NCBI GenBank assembly: GCA_046260445.1
Contig: JBHEPF010000130.1
Span: forward strand, 1-23,139
From: F2B08 sp046260445
GTDB taxonomy: Bacteria; Actinomycetota; Actinomycetes; Actinomycetales; Dermatophilaceae
Reading direction: 5' to 3'
Length of the DNA stretch: 23,139 nucleotides
Under the pieces are notes generated by a model that was not told where the DNA came from, did not search any database, and saw only the letters and a list, made by a program, of their open reading frames with translations. The translations under genes were made by a program, and so were the position numbers. Shown here one piece after another: positions 7,310 through 13,718 of the stretch (position 1 is its first letter; each line of letters opens with the position of its first letter).

Positions 7310-8479
7310 ATGCCTCGTCCGCATCGCGCTGCCGTCATCGAGGACGCGGTCAAGGCGCGCGTCGCCGACACGCTCACCGAGCGTGGCTGGCGGCACAAGA
7401 TCATCCCCTACACCGGATACGGGTCGGCCGGCTTCCTGCGCGTGCTCGCTCGCGTCGTCTTCACCCGCACTCCCGAGGAGACCGCCGCGGCGGACGTCGA
7501 GGCGACGAGCGAGGAGCTCGAGCACGCCGACGAGGAGACCCGCGGCTGGAGAGCCTTCGTCAGCGCGCCCGCCGTCGACGTCCCGGTCGCTATCCGCTTG
7601 GGCGACCGCGAGGTGACCACGCATACCGACCGGGCCGGCCTGGTCGATCTCACCATCCGCGGCCACGGGCTGATGCCCGGCTGGCGCCGCCTCGTCCTCG
7701 AGTCGCCCCAGGCCGAGCCGGCGCACGCAGCCGTCCACGTCATCTCCTCCACCCAGCGGTTCGGCATCATCAGCGACATCGACGACACGATCCTCACGAC
7801 GAACCTGCCCCGTCCGCTCGTCGCGTTCTGGAACACGTTCGTGCGATCGGAGGCCGAACGCATCCCGGTGCCGGGGATGGCGGCGATGTACCGGGACTTC
7901 ATGGCCGAGCACGAGGTGCCGACGAGTATCGAGCGTGAGGAGACCGGCGCTGAGGTGCCGGTCATCTATGTCTCGACCGGCGCCTGGAACACCGCGCCGC
8001 ACCTCATGCGTTTCATCCGCCGCCATGGCTTCCCACCGGGCCCCCTCCTGCTCACCGACTGGGGCCCGACGAACAGCGGCTGGTTCCGCTCCGGCCCGGA
8101 GCACAAGCGAGCCCAGCTGCGCCGAATCGCTCGCGAGCTCCCGCACATCCGCTGGATCCTCGTCGGGGACACCGGCCAGAAGGACCCCGTCCTCTACCGC
8201 GACTTCGCCGAGCACCATCCCGAGCTGGTCCGGGCGATCGCTCTGCGCCAGCTGACGCTCAAGGAGCAGGTCATCTCGCACGGTCTGCCGGTGCTCACCC
8301 CGTCGGCGTCGCGCATGGCGCGAGGGCTGGCCGAGACGCCGATCATCGAGGCGCCGGACGGATGGGAGCTCACTCGCCTCCTCGAGCCGGCCCTCGCCCG
8401 CGACATCGACCCGAGCGCTCGCCACCGCGACCTCGACTGGTTCGTCGAGTCACCTGCCCCCACCGGCGACGACCACTGA
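7310..8479 (+). CDS. App1-family (DUF2183) phosphatase domain protein
   Basis: The 389-residue product has the conserved App1 catalytic domain in its second half. The HAD-type DxDxT motif is at Asp156-Ile-Asp158-Asp-Thr160 (SDIDDTIL), followed by VIYVSTGAWNT near 223, LLTDWGPT, and ILVGDTGQKDP. Yeast App1 is a Mg-dependent phosphatidate phosphatase; bacterial members are mostly uncharacterised, so the substrate is not known. Residues 1-150 look like an all-beta N-terminal domain without an obvious name. No signal peptide or membrane segment is visible, so it is probably cytoplasmic. The ATG at 7310 is chosen because a leaderless-type -10 precedes it and the N-terminus (MPRPHRAAVIEDAV) looks regular. 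It is divergent from the GH13 gene with a 191-bp intergenic region; downstream comes the repeat region before the glycosylase. Confidence 0.82.
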   Translation: MPRPHRAAVIEDAVKARVADTLTERGWRHKIIPYTGYGSAGFLRVLARVVFTRTPEETAAADVEATSEELEHADEETRGWRAFVSAPAVDVPVAIRLGDREVTTHTDRAGLVDLTIRGHGLMPGWRRLVLESPQAEPAHAAVHVISSTQRFGIISDIDDTILTTNLPRPLVAFWNTFVRSEAERIPVPGMAAMYRDFMAEHEVPTSIEREETGAEVPVIYVSTGAWNTAPHLMRFIRRHGFPPGPLLLTDWGPTNSGWFRSGPEHKRAQLRRIARELPHIRWILVGDTGQKDPVLYRDFAEHHPELVRAIALRQLTLKEQVISHGLPVLTPSASRMARGLAETPIIEAPDGWELTRLLEPALARDIDPSARHRDLDWFVESPAPTGDDH

Positions 8480-8493
8480 GGCCGACCGTCGCG

Positions 8494-8537
8494 GCTTCGG
8501 GAGAGAACCTTCACCGCTTCGGGAGAGAACCTTCACC
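8494..8537. repeat. Perfect tandem duplication of a 22-bp unit
   Basis: The unit (begins GCTTCGGGAGAGAACC, ends CTTCACC) occupies 8494-8515 and, identically, 8516-8537. A third partial copy, TTCGGGAGA, is at 8538-8546. The array lies directly upstream of the Fpg/Nei gene. See the separate hairpin entry for its pairing partner. Confidence 0.85.
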
Positions 8538-8588
8538 TTCGGGAGACCACTCTTCCTTCCCGAGGCTGAACGTTCTCTCCCAGGGAGA
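8521..8588 (+). promoter_or_regulatory. Nested and mutually exclusive inverted repeats in the Fpg/Nei leader region
   Basis: GGGAGAGAAC of tandem unit 2 (8521-8530) is exactly complementary to GTTCTCTCCC at 8572-8581. The same 10-mer in unit 1 (8499-8508) could pair with it equally well. Inside the loop, TCGGGA (8539-8544) pairs with TCCCGA (8558-8563). The right arm also takes part in a third palindrome, TCTCCC-A-GGGAGA (8576-8588), which ends 4 nt before the ribosome binding site. The structure could be an RNA switch, a tandem protein operator, or a terminator of the App1-type gene. Confidence 0.6.
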
Positions 8589-8592
8589 TAAA

Positions 8593-8600
8593 GGGGAGGA
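8593..8600 (+). promoter_or_regulatory. Ribosome binding site of the Fpg/Nei gene
   Basis: GGGGAGGA lies 7 nt before the ATG at 8608. A second GGAGG (8602-8606) is too close to the start to be used. Confidence 0.7.
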
Positions 8601-8607
8601 TGGAGGC

Positions 8608-9504
8608 ATGCCCGAGCTGCCCGAGGTCCAGGCCCTGGTCGACTTCCTCGCCGAGCGCGCCGTCGGGGAGGCCGTGACCGGGGTGGAGCTCGGCTCGATC
8701 ACCGTCCTCAAGACGTATGCGCCTCCGCCCGAGGCCCTCGTCGGCGCGCCTGTCGAGACGGTCACCCGCCACGGCAAGTTCATCGACCTCGACTGTGGTG
8801 GAACGCATCTCATCTTCCACCTGGCCCGGGCCGGCTGGTTGCGGTGGTACGACGAGGTGCCCACGACCCGACTGAGGCCGGGCAAGTCACCCATCGCGAT
8901 GCGGGTCCGCCTCACGTCCCGCCACTCGTCCCGCCTCTCGTCCCGCCACTCCGGAGGGGCCGGCTTCGACCTCACCGAGGCCGGCACGAAGAAGCGGCTC
9001 GCCGCATACGTCACCGCCGAGGCGCGCGAGGTGCCGGGGATCGTCACGCTCGGGCCAGACCCCTTCGCGGAGGAGTTCACGGAGGAGGTCTTCGCCGGGA
9101 TCCTCCGGTCGCGCAACGCACAGATCAAAGGGGTGCTGCGCGACCAGTCGATCATCGCGGGCATCGGCAACGCCTACTCGGACGAGATCCTCCACGTCGC
9201 CAAGCTCTCCCCGTTCGCCCTCGCGGCGAAGCTCACCGACGACGACGTCACCCGGCTGTATGCGGCGGTCCGGGGCACCCTGGCGGCGGCGGTCCAGGCA
9301 GCGAGCGGGAGGCCGGCGGCCGAGCTCAAGGACGCCAAACGGGCCGGGATGCGCGTGCACGGTCGCACCGGCGAGGTCTGCCCGGAGTGTGGCGACGTCG
9401 TGCGTGAGGTGTCGTTCGCAGACTCCTCGCTGCAGTACTGCTCGACCTGCCAGACCGGTGGCAAGCCTCTCGCCGACAGGAGGACCTCCAAGTTCATCAA
9501 GTGA
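8608..9504 (+). CDS. Fpg/Nei-family DNA glycosylase / AP lyase
   Basis: The 298-residue product begins MPELPEV, with the catalytic N-terminal proline (Pro2 after Met removal) and Glu3. The conserved Lys57 is in TRHGKF. The helix-two-turn-helix is IAGIGNAYSDEIL (183-195), and the C-terminal zinc finger is CPEC (258-261) to CSTC (278-281), with the usual 16 residues between pairs. It should excise oxidised bases (8-oxoG or oxidised pyrimidines) and cut the strand by beta,delta-elimination. MPELPE is Fpg-like, but the remainder does not settle Fpg against Nei specificity. The N-terminal domain carries an odd Ser/Arg-rich stretch (104-115) encoded by three tandem 12-bp repeats. The ATG is fixed by the MPELPE terminus and a good RBS. 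A rhodanese gene follows 21 bp downstream. Confidence 0.93.
   Translation: MPELPEVQALVDFLAERAVGEAVTGVELGSITVLKTYAPPPEALVGAPVETVTRHGKFIDLDCGGTHLIFHLARAGWLRWYDEVPTTRLRPGKSPIAMRVRLTSRHSSRLSSRHSGGAGFDLTEAGTKKRLAAYVTAEAREVPGIVTLGPDPFAEEFTEEVFAGILRSRNAQIKGVLRDQSIIAGIGNAYSDEILHVAKLSPFALAAKLTDDDVTRLYAAVRGTLAAAVQAASGRPAAELKDAKRAGMRVHGRTGEVCPECGDVVREVSFADSSLQYCSTCQTGGKPLADRRTSKFIK
8917..8952 (+). repeat. Three tandem 12-bp repeats inside the Fpg/Nei gene
   Basis: TCCCGCCACTCG, TCCCGCCTCTCG and TCCCGCCACTCC follow each other in frame and encode SRHS-SRLS-SRHS (residues 104-115). The copies differ by one base each. The unit can expand or contract without breaking the frame. Confidence 0.85.
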
Positions 9505-9525
9505 GATCTGTGCTGTCATTGACCT

Positions 9526-9867
9526 ATGACATTTATGCAGCCCGAGCCTCCCGGCGCCCCGGCGGTCCAGATCCCCGACGATGCCGTCATGGTCGATGTC
9601 CGCGAGCAGGACGAGTGGGACCGGGGCCACGCGGTGGGCGCCATCCACATCCCCCTGGCCGACCTCCCCGCCCGGGTCGGTGAGCTGCCCGAGGTCGACG
9701 GGACCCTGCCGATCATGTGCCGCAGCGGCAACCGGTCGGGACGGGCCGTGCAGTGGCTCGTCGCCCAGGGATACGACGTCCTCAACGCCGAGGGCGGCAT
9801 GCTCGCCTGGCAGGCGGCCGGCAAGCAGATGGTGAGCGACACCGGCGAGGATCCCTCCGTCCAGTGA
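9526..9867 (+). CDS. Single-domain rhodanese-like protein
   Basis: The 113-residue product is one rhodanese domain. DVREQDEWDRGHAVGAIHIPL (24-44) is the first signature, and the active-site loop CRSGNRSG starts at Cys65, which would carry the persulfide. GYDVLNAEGGMLAW is the C-terminal signature. No signal peptide is seen, so it is expected to be cytosolic. A six-residue loop after the Cys is typical of sulfurtransferases rather than the longer Cdc25 loop. The start at ATG 9526 has no Shine-Dalgarno; a weak -10-like TGTCAT lies 6 nt upstream (9514-9519). A second ATG at 9535 is possible. The stop overlaps the GTG of the kinase gene as GTGA (9864-9867), so the two proteins are likely made together. 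Substrate and sulfur donor are unknown. Confidence 0.88.
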   Translation: MTFMQPEPPGAPAVQIPDDAVMVDVREQDEWDRGHAVGAIHIPLADLPARVGELPEVDGTLPIMCRSGNRSGRAVQWLVAQGYDVLNAEGGMLAWQAAGKQMVSDTGEDPSVQ

Positions 9868-11345
9868 CGGCTGCCGGTCCGGGCGGTGGCCCGGGTGACG
9901 CGCAGATCCTCGCGGGGCGCTACCGCCTCGACGAGCGCATCGGCGTCGGTGCGATGGGCGAGGTGTGGCAGGCCCGCGACCTTCGGCTGCAGCGGGACGT
10001 CGCCGTCAAGCGGGTCCGGCTCGACGGACACGTCGACGCTGCGGCGCAGGCGCGCTTCCAGCGGGAGGCCGTCGCCATGGCGGGTGTCTCGCACCCGAAC
10101 GTCGTCAGCGTCTACGACGCCGGCACCCACTCCGGTGACGACCAGACCGCCTACCTCGTCATGGAGCTGCTCGACGGCCCGAGCTGCGCCGACCTCATCG
10201 CCGCGCCCCGGTCCATCTCGCTCGGCGAGGTCGAGCGCATCGGCGCGGGTGTCGCACGAGGTCTCGCTGCCGCCCACTCGGCCGGGGTGGTCCATCGCGA
10301 CATCAAGCCGAGCAACGTCGTCGTGAGCCGGGGCGTGCCCAAGATCGTCGACTTCGGCATCGCGCGCCTCGAGCAGGAGGCGACCTCCACCCTCACGGCA
10401 CCGCAGACGGCGATCGGGACCGCCGCATACATGTCACCGGAGCAGGCCCTCGGCAAGCCGGTCGGGCCCTCGAGCGACGTGTACTCCCTCGGTGCGCTCC
10501 TGGTCGCTCTCGCAAGCGGATCGCCCCCGTTCGGCGCGGCGAACTCGCTGGCCGTCATGCGCGCCCACGTCGACGACCCGCCACCGTCGCTCGCGAGTCT
10601 GCGGGACGACGCGCCGCCCTCGCTGGTCGCGCTCGTCGACAGGATGCTCGCCAAGGCTCCCGGCGACAGACCCACGGCCGCGGACGTCGCGCACGTCCTC
10701 GAAGGCGGGACGCTGTCCACCGAGGTGATGGCCGCGGCCGGCCCGAGGGGTCAGTCCCCTCCGGGGGTGACGCGGATCCAGCCGGCCGCGACGGCCGTGT
10801 ATGCGCAGCCCGCGCCGGTCCCTCCCGTCACCCCCGCAGAGCCCACCCGACGTGAGTCGACCCGGCGTTCGAGCGGTGCGCTGTGGTGGCTGGTCGCGGC
10901 CGCCCTCCTCGTCGTCGCGTTCGCCCTCGGCGCGAACGCGCTGCGCGACGGGGAGGAGACGGTGGCAGCGCCGGGGGACTCGGCGACCACACCGACCCCC
11001 ACCCAGAGCGTCGTGACCCAGGTCGTCACTCCCACACGGGAGGCGACGACGGCGCCGGCGGCCCCGCCGCCGCCGGACGAGGAGGCCGATGCAGGGGAAG
11101 GCGACCTCGCCACAGTGGTGGCAGCGGTGACCGGCTCGATCGACGCCGTCGCCGACGACGAGGCGCGGGACGAGCTCATCAAACTGTGGCAGCCGGCGTC
11201 GAGCGGCCTGCAGGGCAGCAATGCGGCGGACAAGCTGCGAGAGGTGCAGCAGGAGGCCGACGACCTGTTCGACGACGAGCAGCTCACGGCCGCCGAGCGG
11301 GACGCGATCTCGAGCGGCATCGAGAACGTCATCGCGCTGCTCTAG
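9864..11345 (+). CDS. PknB-type membrane Ser/Thr protein kinase
   Basis: The 493-residue product has an N-terminal Hanks-type kinase domain (about 18-280): Gly loop GVGAMGEVW (27-35), Lys49 in VAVK, HRDIKPSN (144-151), DFG (163-165), and the GTAAYMSPEQ activation segment (185-194). A Pro-rich linker leads to one membrane helix (about 339-358). The extracellular part is about 135 residues: a Thr/Pro-rich stalk and a C-terminal acidic helical region. No PASTA repeats are present, so it does not look like the muropeptide-sensing PknB. The GTG start at 9864 is chosen because it overlaps the rhodanese stop (GTGA) and places the kinase domain at a normal distance from the N-terminus; the frame is open further upstream to 9717. 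It ends 1 bp before the convergent LysR gene. Function as a signalling kinase is firm; signal and targets are unknown. Confidence 0.92.
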   Translation: MTAAGPGGGPGDAQILAGRYRLDERIGVGAMGEVWQARDLRLQRDVAVKRVRLDGHVDAAAQARFQREAVAMAGVSHPNVVSVYDAGTHSGDDQTAYLVMELLDGPSCADLIAAPRSISLGEVERIGAGVARGLAAAHSAGVVHRDIKPSNVVVSRGVPKIVDFGIARLEQEATSTLTAPQTAIGTAAYMSPEQALGKPVGPSSDVYSLGALLVALASGSPPFGAANSLAVMRAHVDDPPPSLASLRDDAPPSLVALVDRMLAKAPGDRPTAADVAHVLEGGTLSTEVMAAAGPRGQSPPGVTRIQPAATAVYAQPAPVPPVTPAEPTRRESTRRSSGALWWLVAAALLVVAFALGANALRDGEETVAAPGDSATTPTPTQSVVTQVVTPTREATTAPAAPPPPDEEADAGEGDLATVVAAVTGSIDAVADDEARDELIKLWQPASSGLQGSNAADKLREVQQEADDLFDDEQLTAAERDAISSGIENVIALL

Positions 11346-11346
11346 C

Positions 11347-12279
11347 TCACTCGCGCGGCGAGGCCAGCGGCTCGATGACCTCCTGGATGCGCTGCGTCGC
11401 GAGGTGCACCATCACCTGGGCAGCGGGGGAGAGGGTCGCGCCGGCGCGGTGGACGATCGCCAGGGTGCCGTACTGACGCGGCTCGAGACGGACCCAGTGC
11501 GCGCCCGGCGCGAGCCGGTCGACGACCTCGCTCACCACGCCCTTGCCGACGATGGTGTCGGCGAGCCCGCGGCCGACGAGCTCCACCGCGGTCTCGACGT
11601 CCTCGACCTCGATCCGGGTCTCGGGGTTGATGCCGGCCTCGAGCACCATCCGCCGCAGGAGCGCCCGGATGGGGTCATCGGCGCGCCACGTGGTCTCGGG
11701 CATGACGAGGGGCGCCTGTGCGAGGTCGAGCGCGGTCACCGGCCGAGCCGTACGGGCCGGATCCATGGAGACATAGACCAGCTCCTCGCGAGCCACGGGG
11801 ATGACCTGCAGTCCCTCGGCGGCCACCTGGTCGACCCCGATCATGGCGGCCTCGATGTAGCCACGCCGAAGGTGCTCCTCGACCTGGGTCGAGTTCTGCC
11901 CGATGAGCTCCACGCGGACCCCGGGGTGGAGCTCGAGCATGTCCGCGACGAGCTGGGCGCCCATGTAGAGCCGGGCGGTCCCGAACACCCCGAACCGAAC
12001 CGTGCCGGACTCGAGAGTGCGGACGGCCCGCACCGCACGCCGGGCCTGCTCGGCGGCCCCGAGGGTGAGCTCGGCATGCGGCCGCAGCGTCTCACCCGCG
12101 GGTGTCGGCACGACGCCGCGCCCGACCCGGGTGAAGAGGTCGACACCGTAGGAGCGCTCCAGGGCCCTGACCTGCTCGGAGATCGAGGGCTGGGAGTAGC
12201 CGAGCGTCTCGGCTGCCGCGGTGAACGAACCGTGCTCGAACACGGAGAGGAAGCAGCGAAGCTGGTGCAAGGAAGCCAT
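11347..12279 (-). CDS. LysR-family transcriptional regulator
   Basis: The 310-residue product has the N-terminal winged HTH (about 1-60: LHQLRCFLSVFEHGSFTAAA, LGYSQPSISEQVRALE). A linker helix and a periplasmic-binding-protein-like effector domain (about 90-300) follow, with two halves visible from VRFGVFGTARL and VYVSMDPAR. The effector cannot be read from the sequence. The ATG at 12279 lies inside a perfect 8-bp inverted repeat that contains a T-N11-A LysR box. A -10-like TAGGTT is 6 nt upstream, so the gene is probably leaderless and autoregulated. The divergent neighbour, a small Cys-rich protein, is the obvious target candidate. It is tail-to-tail with the kinase gene with a single base between the stops. 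Confidence 0.92.
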   Translation of the reverse strand: MASLHQLRCFLSVFEHGSFTAAAETLGYSQPSISEQVRALERSYGVDLFTRVGRGVVPTPAGETLRPHAELTLGAAEQARRAVRAVRTLESGTVRFGVFGTARLYMGAQLVADMLELHPGVRVELIGQNSTQVEEHLRRGYIEAAMIGVDQVAAEGLQVIPVAREELVYVSMDPARTARPVTALDLAQAPLVMPETTWRADDPIRALLRRMVLEAGINPETRIEVEDVETAVELVGRGLADTIVGKGVVSEVVDRLAPGAHWVRLEPRQYGTLAIVHRAGATLSPAAQVMVHLATQRIQEVIEPLASPRE

Positions 12280-12295
12280 AGGAGAAACCTATGGC
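12275..12295. promoter_or_regulatory. LysR box overlapping the lysR-type start and -10
   Basis: GCCATAGG-AGAAA-CCTATGGC is a perfect 8-bp inverted repeat with a 5-nt centre. Inside it TAGG-N5-CCTA satisfies the T-N11-A rule for LysR-family operators. On the minus strand the same bases provide the -10-like TAGGTT (12291-12286) and the ATG (12279-12277). Binding here would block expression of the regulator itself. Confidence 0.65.
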
Positions 12296-12330
12296 TTGTC
12301 CAGGAGAGTGCGTCTACCACTATGGCTTGT
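12289..12330 (+). repeat. Direct repeat CTATGGCTTGT, 31 bp apart
   Basis: CTATGGCTTGT is at 12289-12299 and again at 12320-12330, start-to-start 31 bp (about three helical turns). The first copy is the right arm of the LysR box. The second could be the activation half-site that LysR tetramers contact nearer the target promoter. Confidence 0.6.
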
Positions 12331-12354
12331 GAGGCCGGAGACTGGTGGTAGACG
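12311..12354. promoter_or_regulatory. 10-bp inverted repeat with 24-nt loop in the divergent control region
   Basis: CGTCTACCAC (12311-12320) pairs perfectly with GTGGTAGACG (12345-12354). The loop holds the second CTATGGCTTGT copy. It may be a second operator or a hairpin in the leader of the Cys-rich protein mRNA. Confidence 0.5.
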
Positions 12355-12404
12355 AGGACGTCTCCCACGTCTCACACATCACCACTCACCTCACCATGAC
12401 TCAC

Positions 12405-12410
12405 AGGAGG
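12405..12410 (+). promoter_or_regulatory. Ribosome binding site of the small Cys-rich protein
   Basis: AGGAGG, a full consensus, lies 8 nt before the ATG at 12419. It is one of the strongest sites in the window and decides the start, since the frame is open upstream to 12221. Confidence 0.8.
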
Positions 12411-12418
12411 TCATCCCC

Positions 12419-12589
12419 ATGTTCGCTCGCGAGTGCACCGAGTGCGGCAAGCGCATGCTCGTCTTTCCCAGCCAGATCGTCGGCCTGAAGAACACCGGCG
12501 TCGACGTCGAGCTCACCTACATGTGCTGGTGCGGCGCGGCCCAGACCTGCCACATGGACGCCAGGGGCAACCTCGTCCTCGCCGCCTGA
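12419..12589 (+). CDS. Small cysteine-rich protein (56 aa), probable metal-binding ribbon
   Basis: This 56-residue protein is hypothetical. Five cysteines are present: Cys6 and Cys9 as CTEC, Cys36 and Cys38 as CWC, and Cys44 as TCH, with His45 next to it. CxxC plus CxC separated by about 26 residues, with predicted strands between (MLVFPSQ, VDVELTYM), suggests a zinc-ribbon or similar knuckle. No signal peptide is visible. Its own consensus RBS and the regulated divergent intergenic region suggest strong conditional expression under the adjacent LysR regulator (inference). A GC-rich hairpin follows 19 bp after the stop. It could bind Zn/Fe or act as a redox sensor; no function is claimed. Confidence 0.8.
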   Translation: MFARECTECGKRMLVFPSQIVGLKNTGVDVELTYMCWCGAAQTCHMDARGNLVLAA

Positions 12590-12607
12590 CCGCACCCACC
12601 GAACTCT

Positions 12608-12633
12608 CCCCACCCACTCTCGACCGGGTGGGG
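12608..12633. terminator. GC-rich hairpin between convergent genes
   Basis: CCCCACCC and GGGTGGGG form a perfect 8-bp stem with a 10-nt loop. It lies between the stop of the small Cys-rich gene (12589) and the stop of the flavoprotein gene (12640). No T-run follows, as is common in high-GC genomes. Confidence 0.6.
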
Positions 12634-12639
12634 CGGGGG

Positions 12640-13647
12640 TCAGAACGACCCGGAGAGCGCCTCGACGTCCTCCTTGGTGAGGTCGGCGTTGATGGCGATC
12701 GCCGCGCGCAGGCCGTCCGCGGCTGCCTCGACGACCTGGACGTTGCCGTCGCGCAGGTTGCCGGCCACCCATACCCCCGGCACGGTGGTCCCCCGACCCC
12801 GGTCGGTCGGCACGACGACGCAGTCCTCGCCCGGCTCGTCGTTGACCTGGACTCCGAGATCGTCCAGGAGTGCTCGACGGGGGTGCGTCGTCGGCGCGAC
12901 GAGGAGCGCCTGACAGGGCATCTCGCGACCGTCGGCGAACACCACGGCGGTGAGTCGGTCGGGATGCTCACCCTTGACGGCCACGACCGCGCCGTCGACG
13001 ACCCGTATGCCCCGCGCGGCCAGCACGTCGAGCTGGCTCGTGTCGAGGGTGAGGGTGTCGTTGGTCAGGAGGATGACGTCGTCGGCCCACTGGAGCAGCA
13101 GGTGGGCCTCCGCGACCGCCTCCGGACCGGAGGCGAGCACGGCCACGGTCTCATCGGTGATCTCGCACCCTCGGCAGTAGGGACAGTGGAAGACCGCGCC
13201 GCCCCAGTGGTCCAGCAGCCCGTCCACCTCGGGGAGCTCATCGACCAGACCCATGGCGAGCAGGAGCCGGCGGGCGCGCACCGCTGTGCCGTCGTCGAGC
13301 TCCAGCGCGAAACGGGTGGGCCCGGCGAGCCGGTCCTCGGCGGTGTCGGCGGCGCCGGTCCCGCTGTCGACCGTCGTCGCGCGGGTCGCGCGGACCCGCT
13401 TGAGGACCCCGCCGTAGCGCTCGACCTCGGCGCGACCCAGCTCGCCCAGCTCGCTCGGTGCGAGACCGTCCCGGGAGAGGAACCCCCGCATGTGCGCGTC
13501 GAACCGGTTGCGGGGCTCGCCGGAGTCCAGGACCAGGACGTTGCGTCCGGCCTGGGCGAGGATCACCGCGGCGCTGAGGCCGGCGGCACCGGCTCCGACG
13601 ACTGCGATGTCACACGTCAGGTCGGTCGTCTGCGTGGTGTCGCTCAC
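12640..13647 (-). CDS. Thioredoxin-reductase-like FAD-dependent oxidoreductase
   Basis: The 335-residue product matches low-molecular-weight thioredoxin reductases in length and layout. The FAD dinucleotide fold is VVGAGAAGLSAA (16-27) with LDSGEPRN (40-47). The redox centre is HCPYCRGCE with Cys155, Cys158 and an extra Cys161. A second nucleotide-binding region is VLASGPEAVAEA (170-181), and the C-terminal FAD motif is VPGVWVAGNLRDG near 300. The CPYC centre is the variant found in a TrxR-like subfamily rather than CAxC of classic TrxB, and the second glycine motif is not the standard GGGxxA. The electron donor and disulfide partner are thus open. The GTG start at 13647 is supported by a leaderless-type -10. 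It is divergent from the aminotransferase gene. Confidence 0.88.
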   Translation of the reverse strand: MSDTTQTTDLTCDIAVVGAGAAGLSAAVILAQAGRNVLVLDSGEPRNRFDAHMRGFLSRDGLAPSELGELGRAEVERYGGVLKRVRATRATTVDSGTGAADTAEDRLAGPTRFALELDDGTAVRARRLLLAMGLVDELPEVDGLLDHWGGAVFHCPYCRGCEITDETVAVLASGPEAVAEAHLLLQWADDVILLTNDTLTLDTSQLDVLAARGIRVVDGAVVAVKGEHPDRLTAVVFADGREMPCQALLVAPTTHPRRALLDDLGVQVNDEPGEDCVVVPTDRGRGTTVPGVWVAGNLRDGNVQVVEAAADGLRAAIAINADLTKEDVEALSGSF

Positions 13648-13653
13648 GTCAGC

Positions 13654-13659
13654 AGGCTA
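13654..13659 (-). promoter_or_regulatory. Candidate -10 (leaderless) of the TrxR-like gene
   Basis: On the minus strand TAGCCT is followed by 6 nt and the GTG at 13647. No Shine-Dalgarno is present. Confidence 0.55.
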
Positions 13660-13706
13660 GACCCGCCCGAGGGGCAACCTGGGCTCCAGGGCCAACCGGT
13701 CATCGC

Positions 13707-13712
13707 TAGTGT
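13707..13712 (+). promoter_or_regulatory. Candidate -10 (leaderless) of the aminotransferase gene
   Basis: TAGTGT is followed by 6 nt and the ATG at 13719. The two divergent -10 elements lie only about 50 bp apart, so the promoters are nearly back to back. Confidence 0.55.
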
Positions 13713-13718
13713 CAGGGG

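Noticed and set aside
8494..8546. Possible CRISPR array from the 22-bp repeats
   Set aside because: The copies abut with no spacers, there are only two full units, and no cas gene is present.
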